Shown: positions 57,185-64,000 of the stretch, piece after piece
Numbering within the stretch: the first letter of the stretch is position 1
Layout of the letters: every line of letters begins with the position of its first letter
Origin: Saprospiraceae bacterium
GTDB taxonomy: Bacteria > Bacteroidota > Bacteroidia > Chitinophagales > Saprospiraceae
Length of the DNA stretch: 64,000 nucleotides
NCBI GenBank assembly: GCA_028285085.1
Contig: JANQQI010000047.1
Coordinates: 216,864 to 280,863 of the forward strand
Reading direction: 5' to 3'
Translations under genes and position numbers: made by a program
The notes under the pieces: model-generated
What the model was told of the DNA's origin: nothing
What the model saw: the letters and a program-made list of their open reading frames with translations, nothing else
Databases searched by the model: none

Positions 57185-57784
57185 ATGATCATCGTTCAGG
57201 ATATCATGGTCAGCGATGACCTACTCGAACAGCAATTCATGTGCAATCTAAATGCTTGTAAAGGTGCATGCTGCTGGGAAGGTGATTTCGGGGCACCATT
57301 GGAAGCGGCGGAGGTTAATACTTTAGAGGAAATCTACGATGACATTGTTCCTTTTCTGACCCCGGCTGGGCGAGCTGTGATTGAAAAAGAGGGAAAATCG
57401 CTCTATTACGAGGATATGAAATCAGAAGGAACACCACTTTTGGAAAATGGTGCTTGTGCGTATTTAACCTATGATGCTTTAGGTCGGGCACAATGCGGAA
57501 TCGAACAGGCTTGGGCGGCTGGGGTAACTTCTTTTCGAAAGCCGATTTCCTGTCATCTGTATCCCATACGAGTTGAAAAGGAGGAAGAGTTGAATTTTGA
57601 AGCCTTAAACTACGATCGCTGGGATATCTGCTCGGCAGCATGTACGCTGGGCCGCGAAAAGCAAATGCCTGTATATCGCTTTGCCCGCGAAGCTTTGATC
57701 CGGAAGTATGGCGAAGCGTTTTACGAAGAACTAGATGCAGCGGCTACCTTCATTAGAGAACGTGATGATAACAATACAAAGTAG
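57185..57784 (+). CDS. DUF3109 family cysteine-rich protein
   Basis: Protein of 199 residues. The N-terminal CNLNACKGACCWEGDFGAPL places cysteines at 20, 25, 29 and 30, and further cysteines lie at PISCHLYPIRV, DICSAACTLGR and GACAYL. The pattern matches DUF3109, related to YkgJ-type zinc/iron-chelating proteins. The function of DUF3109 is not established. It has no signal peptide, so it should be cytoplasmic. ATG at 57185; no partner gene is close. Confidence 0.9.
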   Translation: MIIVQDIMVSDDLLEQQFMCNLNACKGACCWEGDFGAPLEAAEVNTLEEIYDDIVPFLTPAGRAVIEKEGKSLYYEDMKSEGTPLLENGACAYLTYDALGRAQCGIEQAWAAGVTSFRKPISCHLYPIRVEKEEELNFEALNYDRWDICSAACTLGREKQMPVYRFAREALIRKYGEAFYEELDAAATFIRERDDNNTK

Positions 57785-57914
57785 GCGTCTGTATAGCAGA
57801 ATGACCATTTTGATCTAGCCAACTGTGATCGTAAATAGATTACGGATAAAGTGAAAAGATTTTTCAAGTGCAGCCTTATTATATCACTGAAGAACCCTTG
57901 TGAATTCAATTTTT

Positions 57915-57945
57915 TTGATTTTAAAGTTTAAACCTGTTACCTTTG
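57915..57945 (+). promoter_or_regulatory. Bacteroidota-type promoter of the PpiD-like gene
   Basis: TTG (57915-57917) and TACCTTTG (57938-57945) are separated by 20 nt. The -7 element is followed by C, giving the strong TAnnTTTGC form. The start codon is 77 nt downstream. Confidence 0.75.
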
Positions 57946-58021
57946 CGGGGATTTTTTAGAAACTGCTGCTCCGCAGCGGAAAGACTGCTTTAACACATTA
58001 TATAAAAAACGCATAAATAGA

Positions 58022-60157
58022 ATGGCTCTAATTGGACAAATTAGAAAGAGAAGCTGGCTGCTTATCATGTTTATCGGAATGGGTCTGGCTTTGTTCATTA
58101 TTACCAGTATGTTCGTTGGTAATCAAATCCCTTTTCTGGATACGCAGAATGTAGCGGGAAGTGTCAACGGTGAAACCATCAACTGGACCGATTTTCAAGC
58201 GGCGGATGATGCCTTATATAGTGGGTCGGGCAGCGACTACTATGCACGTCGCAATGCACTTTGGAATAATTACTTCGTAGAAAGTGCCATCGTTGGGCAG
58301 GAAGCAGAAGAACTTGGTTTGGGAGTCAGCGAGACTGAAATGCAAGATTTGCAGTTTGGCCCAAATCCAAGTCCAATTGTTCGCCAACGTGTAATCAACC
58401 AAACTGGCCAATTCGATCCTAACCAGCTCGCACAAATTCGTAGCTTGATGGAGCAAGGATCACTTAATCCTGGTTATGCTCGTTTCTGGGAAGCACAAAA
58501 GAAAGAAATTCGTACGGATCGTCTTAAGACCAAACTTAATGACTTGGTAAGTAAGTCAATGTTCACACCTACCTGGATGGTCGAACAGTATAACACCTCT
58601 AAGAATGGTAAAGCAACTTTCCGCTACGTTAAGGTGCCTTTCGATGAAGTTGATAATTCAGAAGTTGAAGTGAGCGATGCTGATTTGAAGAATTACCTGA
58701 TGGAGAACAAAGCGAAGTACTCCGAAGAGGAAGAAACCCGTAAAATTAACTACGTGGTATTTGATGTCTTCCCTTCTCGTGAAGATTCCATCGCGATCCG
58801 TGATACTTTGGCAAGAGTTGCTCGTGATTTTGCTACCGCTACAGATGATACCCTATTCGTAGAAGATAACGAAGGTATCATGAATCCAGGTTATTACACC
58901 AATGATCTAACGGAGCAAAACACACCTCTATCACAAACTTTGGCTGACACGCTATTCAACGCGCCCGTTGGTGCAGTGGTAGGACCATATATTGACGGTA
59001 ATCGTTACGTTGTGACCAAACTAATGGATCGTCGAGTGATGCCTGATTCTGTAGACTCACGCCATATCTTGATTAGTGCAACTACACCGGATCAGTTTAT
59101 TGCTGCCGAGAAGACTTTGGATAGCTTGCGTATCTTACTCGAAGACGGTACCGCTAATTGGGATACTTTGGCCAAAAACTTTAGCCAGGACCCAGGAAGT
59201 AGCGGAAACGGTGGTAAGTACGAGAATACCACACCAAATCAATTTGTACCTGAATTCAGTGATCTGATTTTCTTTAAAGGTAATATTGGTGAACTGTATA
59301 CCATCCGTACTCAGTTCGGCGTTCACTTGATCGAACCTTTGGCGCGTAAGTATACGGATCGAAACAATCGCACTGAGCGTGTGAAGATTTCCACGATTTC
59401 TTTGCCGATTGTTCCTAGCCAGGAAACCCAAGAAGACGTTTTGGGCAAGGCACAAGACTTCATGGCAAATAATAGAACGGTAGAAGAGATGGCTACAGCG
59501 GCCGAATCCGCTGGCTTCACTGTAGAGACCTCAAATGCCCTGAAAGCCAATGATTATTTGATTGGTGCGATGGGATCAGGTGAGACTTCTCGTAGTATTG
59601 TCCGATGGGCTTTCGATGGAAATACTAAAGTTGGTGGTGTTGCCCCTGAGGTGTTCAGCTACCAGGATCCAGTTGAGTTTTTTGATAATAAATATGTCGT
59701 TGCGGGGCTTCGTAATGTACAAGATGCTGGCTTGCCAAACATCGCTAATGTCCGCGATGAAATTCTGCCATTGGTACGCAACATGAAAAAAGGAGAAGTG
59801 ATTGCCAGCAAGTTGAGCCAAGATTTAACAACTGCTGCAAGCACGTTCAATACACAAATCGATACCGCTTCTAATGTAACCTTTAACCGTTCCTTTGTGA
59901 CCGGTGTCGGAAACGAGCCTAAAGTAATTGGTGCGGCTTTCAATCTGGATGCTAACGGTGTTTCGGCGCCGGTAGTTGGTAGCAGTGGCGTATTCCTGAT
60001 CCAGTTGATTACTAAAACAGAGCCTACCACTACGGCTAATATTCCAAGTTTGCGTCGTGAGGCATCATCTGCTTCACGAGGTCAAGTGACGAGCTTCCTG
60101 GTACGTTCAATGCGGAAAGGAGCAGACGTTGAGGACAATCGCGCCAGAGTTTATTAG
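58022..60157 (+). CDS. PpiD-like membrane-anchored peptidyl-prolyl isomerase/foldase
   Basis: Protein of 711 residues with an N-terminal signal-anchor (WLLIMFIGMGLALFIITSMF) and a large periplasmic body. A SurA-like N-terminal chaperone domain (about 45-230) is followed by a PPIC/parvulin-type isomerase domain (about 343-442; SRHILISATTP, LAKNFSQDPGSSGNGGKYEN). Architecture matches PpiD, which helps outer-membrane and secreted proteins fold at the inner membrane. Nearby secretion genes (porQ, PorE-like) are consistent but not an operon. It has a strong promoter and a clear terminator (60208-60241). Confidence 0.9.
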   Translation: MALIGQIRKRSWLLIMFIGMGLALFIITSMFVGNQIPFLDTQNVAGSVNGETINWTDFQAADDALYSGSGSDYYARRNALWNNYFVESAIVGQEAEELGLGVSETEMQDLQFGPNPSPIVRQRVINQTGQFDPNQLAQIRSLMEQGSLNPGYARFWEAQKKEIRTDRLKTKLNDLVSKSMFTPTWMVEQYNTSKNGKATFRYVKVPFDEVDNSEVEVSDADLKNYLMENKAKYSEEEETRKINYVVFDVFPSREDSIAIRDTLARVARDFATATDDTLFVEDNEGIMNPGYYTNDLTEQNTPLSQTLADTLFNAPVGAVVGPYIDGNRYVVTKLMDRRVMPDSVDSRHILISATTPDQFIAAEKTLDSLRILLEDGTANWDTLAKNFSQDPGSSGNGGKYENTTPNQFVPEFSDLIFFKGNIGELYTIRTQFGVHLIEPLARKYTDRNNRTERVKISTISLPIVPSQETQEDVLGKAQDFMANNRTVEEMATAAESAGFTVETSNALKANDYLIGAMGSGETSRSIVRWAFDGNTKVGGVAPEVFSYQDPVEFFDNKYVVAGLRNVQDAGLPNIANVRDEILPLVRNMKKGEVIASKLSQDLTTAASTFNTQIDTASNVTFNRSFVTGVGNEPKVIGAAFNLDANGVSAPVVGSSGVFLIQLITKTEPTTTANIPSLRREASSASRGQVTSFLVRSMRKGADVEDNRARVY

Positions 60158-60207
60158 GCACAGGCATCTTACACGAATCATGATTATCAATAAGTCATAA
60201 TAAAAAT

Positions 60208-60250
60208 GCAGGTCAGTTGCTTCGTAAAGTAACTGACCTGCGTTATTTTA
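60208..60250 (+). terminator. Terminator of the PpiD-like gene
   Basis: Fifteen-bp stem with one G-T pair (60208-60222 with 60227-60241), 4-nt CGTA loop and a moderate T-rich run, about 50 bp past the stop. Confidence 0.75.
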
Positions 60251-60673
60251 GTTTGAATATTTACCATTATCTCTGCTACTCCACAACCTACTTAGCATTA
60301 TTGCCCAAGTACTACCCGTTTTAAAATGTGCTGATAAATCCTCCTTCTAACCAGCAAGGATTAGAAGATGACGGACTGAATCAAACGTAAATTTCAGTAC
60401 GCTGCAAGTAGATTACACCCTAACCCCGGGAAATAAATTGGTATTATCATTGTTTAATAGCAATAGGATAAAGTAATTGTTATAGCACATTATACGTTTT
60501 TGTGTTTCAAGTGTCTACTTCCGCTTTCAGCGGTATAGAAGATAAACATAACTCCACAAGACATAAATTACATGAACTTTGATGACCCTGATGGTGCTTA
60601 TTGACCATAATGTTTCAAAGCTCAACAATGATTAAAAACAATATTTTTTGGCTTCACTAAAATCTGAATTGTA
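60251..60673. other. Non-coding gap of about 420 bp upstream of ugd
   Basis: No gene or strong consensus promoter is visible. A small 5-bp hairpin occurs at 60521-60533. The region is AT-rich and presumably holds the ugd promoter, but I cannot place it. Confidence 0.4.
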
Positions 60674-62008
60674 ATGAAGATAGCAGTTGTTGGAACTGGT
60701 TACGTTGGTCTGGTGACCGGAACCTGTTTTGCTGAAACTGGAAATGACGTCATTTGTGTAGACATTGACGAAAATAAAGTTAATCGCATGCGCAATGGGG
60801 AAATCCCCATTTTTGAACCAGGCTTGGATTTATTGTTTGAAAGAAATACCAAGCAGGGACGCTTGCAATTCACAACGAATCTTGGCGAAGCGGTGAAGGA
60901 TGCTAAAATCATCTTTTTGGCTTTACCAACACCTCCAGGTGAAGATGGCTCTGCCGACTTGTCCTACGTTTTGGGGGTAGCAGATGATCTTTCGCTTTTG
61001 ATCGAAGATTATAAAGTTATTGTTGATAAAAGTACAGTACCGGTAGGGACTGCCGAAAAAGTTCACGCGCGCTTGGTGAAGCACTTGGATGAGGATCTCT
61101 TTGATGTGGTCTCAAATCCTGAGTTCTTACGCGAAGGTGTAGCCGTTGAAGATTTTATGAAGCCAGATCGTGTTGTGGTCGGAACAAATTCTGATCGTGC
61201 CCGCGAAGTGATGCAGCAATTGTACGAGCCATTCGTCCGCCAGGGTAATCCAATCATTTTTATGGATGAGCGTTCAGCGGAAATGACAAAATATGCGGCC
61301 AACTCTTACTTGGCAGCCCGTATTTCATTTATGAACGAGATTGCCAACTTATGTGAGCGAGTAGGGGCTGATGTTGATATGGTGCGTCGCGGTATGGGTA
61401 GTGATAGCCGTATCGGTAAACGTTTCCTCTTCCCAGGTGTAGGTTATGGTGGTAGCTGTTTCCCTAAGGATGTACAAGCCTTGTACAAAACGGCGAACGA
61501 ATACGAATACGATTTCAAGATTTTGAATTCGGTCATGACCGTCAACCAAATCCAAAAAACGGTATTATCCAAGAAGATCAAACGTTACTTTGATGGTGAT
61601 CTGACGGGTAAAACGGTTGCAATTTGGGGATTGGCGTTTAAGCCAAACACGGATGATATTCGTGAAGCACCAGCGCTATACATCATTGATGAGCTATTAG
61701 AAGCTGGAGCAAATGTTCAAGCTTTTGATCCGGAGGCAATGGATAATGTCCGTAAGATCTACGGAGATAAAATTAAATTCGCCGATAATCAGTACGATGC
61801 TCTTGCTGGTGCTGATGTCCTTGCGATTATCACGGAGTGGAGTGTATTCCGTACCCCGGATTTTGAACGGGTCGTGAAAGCCTTGAGCCATAAAACGGTT
61901 TTCGATGGTCGTAACCTTTATGACGTGAATAAGATGCGCGCGCTAGGACTACATTACGAAAGTATCGGGCGCGAAGTAATTGAAATTGGCAGTGAAGTGG
62001 TACGATAG
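60674..62008 (+). CDS. ugd: UDP-glucose 6-dehydrogenase
   Basis: Enzyme of 444 residues that oxidises UDP-glucose to UDP-glucuronate for polysaccharide synthesis. NAD-binding VVGTGYVGLVTGTCFAETG at the N-terminus, catalytic-region VSNPEFLREG, K206 in AEMTKYAANSYL, and nucleophile C262 in GYGGSCFPKD are all present. The C-terminal domain shows WGLAFKPNTDDIREAPAL. No glycosyltransferase cluster is visible here. It ends at a clear terminator (62039-62080). Confidence 0.97.
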   Translation: MKIAVVGTGYVGLVTGTCFAETGNDVICVDIDENKVNRMRNGEIPIFEPGLDLLFERNTKQGRLQFTTNLGEAVKDAKIIFLALPTPPGEDGSADLSYVLGVADDLSLLIEDYKVIVDKSTVPVGTAEKVHARLVKHLDEDLFDVVSNPEFLREGVAVEDFMKPDRVVVGTNSDRAREVMQQLYEPFVRQGNPIIFMDERSAEMTKYAANSYLAARISFMNEIANLCERVGADVDMVRRGMGSDSRIGKRFLFPGVGYGGSCFPKDVQALYKTANEYEYDFKILNSVMTVNQIQKTVLSKKIKRYFDGDLTGKTVAIWGLAFKPNTDDIREAPALYIIDELLEAGANVQAFDPEAMDNVRKIYGDKIKFADNQYDALAGADVLAIITEWSVFRTPDFERVVKALSHKTVFDGRNLYDVNKMRALGLHYESIGREVIEIGSEVVR

Positions 62009-62038
62009 TACAACTTCCTAGACCTATAAAATAAATGG

Positions 62039-62080
62039 CCTGAGTTGTCCACATTATCGTGGATGACTCAGGTTTTTTTT
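62039..62080 (+). terminator. Rho-independent terminator of ugd
   Basis: Fourteen-bp stem with two wobble pairs (62039-62052 with 62059-62072), 6-nt loop, and an 8-T run. Confidence 0.9.
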
Positions 62081-62292
62081 ATGAAAGTGTCAAAGTGAGG
62101 GCAAAGTATTAATTTAGTGCGCGCATTAGCGTAATCCTTATTCACTTTTTGCGTTATGAGACGAGAAGAAATGATCAATTATCTTCATTTTTGGGAAAAG
62201 TAGATGATTGAGAAGAAGATCAAACTAGTTCCAATAAAACGTTCTTCGAAAAGTTTCATACGGCATATCAAGTAATATTTTGTCCACGAAGA

Positions 62293-62934
62293 ATGAAAAT
62301 TAGAAATCAGATGCTACTACGATTTGGACTACTATTCTGCTGTCTGGCCATGTTGGCCTGCCGATCAGAATTGGAAACGATCGAAACCAAGGACGAACTC
62401 GGCTACAAGATCAAATACGTCCGCAATAAAAAAGACTTTGGTAAGCAAGGCTTATATCAAAGCTTTTATCCTTCCGGGAAATTATACGAAGAGGCCATGT
62501 ACGAAAGTGATACCTTAAACGGCCCACGTAAGTTGTATTATGAGTCTGGTCAGTTGGAGATTTTGGAAAACTACCAAAATGGGGCATTCGTTGGCGACTA
62601 TCAAAAGTGGTTTGAAAGTGGACAATTACAGTTAGAGGGACATTATGATGATAATAAAGCGAGTGGGGAATGGAAGCGCTATTACGATAATGGCCAATTG
62701 ATGGAGGTCGTCTTACTGAAAGACAACGAAGAGCGTGGCCCTTTTACCGAATATCACAGAAACGGAAAGCTGAAAGCAGAGGGAACCTACGCCGGGGTGG
62801 ATATTGACACTGGAAATCCCATGGAGCAGGGTGAGCTTAAACTTTATAACGAATCGGGGACTTTAATAAAAACCATGGATTGTAACCTCGGTCGATGCCG
62901 TACGACTTGGCAGTTGGAAGATCAAGATGAATAA
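62293..62934 (+). CDS. Lipoprotein with MORN/YwqK-type repeats
   Basis: Protein of 213 residues with a lipoprotein signal (LLFCCLAMLACRS, lipobox Cys at residue 23). The body consists of repeats of about 22 residues built on the pattern YxSGxLxxE/GxYxxGxxxGxxxxY (for example YPSGKLYEEAMYESDTLNGP and YDNGQLMEVVLL), the MORN-like or toxin-antitoxin YwqK-type repeat. Despite that family name no toxin-antitoxin partner is visible. It is probably a membrane-anchored periplasmic or surface protein. ATG at 62293; it precedes porQ by 100 bp on the same strand. Confidence 0.85.
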   Translation: MKIRNQMLLRFGLLFCCLAMLACRSELETIETKDELGYKIKYVRNKKDFGKQGLYQSFYPSGKLYEEAMYESDTLNGPRKLYYESGQLEILENYQNGAFVGDYQKWFESGQLQLEGHYDDNKASGEWKRYYDNGQLMEVVLLKDNEERGPFTEYHRNGKLKAEGTYAGVDIDTGNPMEQGELKLYNESGTLIKTMDCNLGRCRTTWQLEDQDE

Positions 62935-63034
62935 AGAATAATAAGTAGTTGTACGCTTGAATTTTGGACAATCTTACACCTTCTTTGGTGCAACTTAGTT
63001 GGCAATAATCACTGAAGAAACACCTTACAAAAAC

Positions 63035-64000
63035 ATGAAACAAATATTTACGCTGGCACTATTCGCCTTTTTTTCCTGTCAAATTGGCTTTGGGCAAGCA
63101 CCCGTGGGTGGAAACCACATCTACGAGTTTTTGAATCTGCCTGCTTCCGCTCGGATCACCGGCCTAGGTGGTACTCTAATCAGCGTGAAAGATGATGATG
63201 TTGCGCTGGCTTGGGGGAATCCGGCTACGTTGAATAAAGCCATGCATAATCAGCTCTCTTTTAATCATAACTTTCATCTGGCAGGCATCAACAATGGCTA
63301 TTTTGCCTACGGGCGTGAAATTCCGCAGTGGGGCATCAACGCGCACGCCGGGATGCAATACGTCAGCTACGGTGATTTCCAATTGACGGATGAGTTTGGA
63401 AATATTCAGGGAACCTTTCGGGCCGCGGAATATGCGCTCGCTCTAGGCGCTTCGCGCCAGCTTTACGAAAACTTGGCTTTGGGCGCCAATGTGAAATTCA
63501 TCAGTTCACAATTTGAGGCCTTTAATTCTTTTGGTGGGGTCGTCGACCTGGGGGCTTTCTATCAAGATAGCTCAGGCTTATTTTCTGCAGCTTTGGTTTT
63601 TCGGAATATTGGAGGACAAATTACGACCTACGCGGGGCAAAGAGAAGATATGCCTTTTGATATCCAAATCGGTATCTCTCGTCGTTTGAAACACTTACCG
63701 TTTCGTTTTTCGGTGACCTACCACAACCTCCAACGCTGGAATATTTTATACGACGATCCGAATTCCGAAGAGACAACGCTTTTCCTCGGTGATTTACAAC
63801 CCGAGACGGAGAATCGCTTCGAAACCTTTACCGATAATCTTTTCCGGCATCTCATTTTTAGTGGTGAATTTTTGTTGGGTAAGCGCGAAAATTTCCGCCT
63901 GCGCTTCGCTTACAATCACTTCCAGCGGCGGGAATTATCAGTAACTAACTACCGTAGCCTTTCGGGCTTTTCCGTTGGCCTCGGACTCAAAGTGAATCGC
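63035..64000 (+). CDS. porQ: Type IX secretion system protein PorQ (cut by the window end)
   Basis: First 322 codons of an open frame that runs off the right edge without a stop. Signal peptide (MKQIFTLALFAFFSCQIGFG) is followed by GGNHIYEFLNLPASARITGL and then LAWGNPATLNK, the opening of PorQ. The rest is beta-strand-rich, as expected for the outer-membrane beta-barrel that scaffolds the PorU/PorV-attachment complex. The ATG at 63035 is the natural start. It supports T9SS export of the cargo proteins elsewhere in the window. Confidence 0.88.
   Translation, partial: MKQIFTLALFAFFSCQIGFGQAPVGGNHIYEFLNLPASARITGLGGTLISVKDDDVALAWGNPATLNKAMHNQLSFNHNFHLAGINNGYFAYGREIPQWGINAHAGMQYVSYGDFQLTDEFGNIQGTFRAAEYALALGASRQLYENLALGANVKFISSQFEAFNSFGGVVDLGAFYQDSSGLFSAALVFRNIGGQITTYAGQREDMPFDIQIGISRRLKHLPFRFSVTYHNLQRWNILYDDPNSEETTLFLGDLQPETENRFETFTDNLFRHLIFSGEFLLGKRENFRLRFAYNHFQRRELSVTNYRSLSGFSVGLGLKVNR

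Noticed and set aside
62293..62934. A toxin-antitoxin module, from the YwqK name
   Set aside because: Only the repeat family name suggests it; no partner gene or toxin domain is present.
1..64000. CRISPR arrays, tRNA or rRNA genes, prophage or transposase genes
   Set aside because: No regularly spaced repeats, cloverleaf sequences, rRNA blocks or transposase motifs were seen on either strand.

Overview
The window looks like a chromosomal segment of a marine or aquatic Bacteroidota, most likely in the Saprospiria (Lewinella/Haliscomenobacter-like); the class level is inference. The signs are type IX secretion (T9SS) cargo with C-terminal sorting domains, a PorQ-type gene, PorE-like TPR-PD40-OmpA proteins, Bacteroidota-type promoters (TTG about 20 nt before TAnnTTTG), the ftsH-rsfS/birA arrangement, and a three-gene sdhCAB operon. 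I see no rRNA, tRNA, insertion sequence, prophage or CRISPR array. Most of the window is housekeeping sequence.

Layout. 0-6.3 kb: ftsH and rsfS (minus), then birA, cinA and a 2-oxoacid dehydrogenase E2 (plus). 6.4-14.7 kb: a PorE-like envelope protein, a small methyltransferase, a GHMP kinase/CYTH pair, mfd and ruvC. 14.9-25.2 kb: a flippase-like membrane protein overlapping a DUF3108 protein, DUF4230-rhodanese, two tandem POT peptide transporters, two small proteins and a NatAB-like ABC exporter. 25.4-29.2 kb: a lipid kinase, then dnaB with a divergent pseudouridine synthase. Upstream of dnaB is a 460-bp AT-rich gap with a cluster of DnaA boxes, a candidate replication origin. 29.2-42.3 kb: a second PorE-like protein, an HD-like domain fused to a Pycsar-effector-type membrane domain, a DUF937 protein, RNase R and the succinate dehydrogenase operon. 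42.4-50.7 kb: a two-gene cassette present twice in tandem, each copy a cytoplasmic helical protein divergent from a T9SS-secreted multidomain protein. 50.7-64 kb: a TPR protein, TonB/VanZ, gcvH, a mitochondrial-type citrate synthase, a DUF3109 protein, a PpiD-like foldase, ugd, a MORN-type lipoprotein and a porQ gene cut by the window end.

How the genes fit together. Central carbon metabolism is represented by the E2 subunit, succinate dehydrogenase, citrate synthase and GcvH. Envelope biogenesis and secretion are represented by the PorE-like proteins, PorQ, the PpiD-like foldase, TonB and the T9SS cargo. Genome maintenance is represented by DnaB, RuvC, Mfd and the putative origin. The least explained parts are the duplicated helical-protein/T9SS-cargo cassette (42.4-50.7 kb), the DnaA-box cluster beside dnaB, and the orphan HD-PycTM protein whose HD motif is degraded. 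Several genes appear to start at TTG because no usable ATG is in frame.
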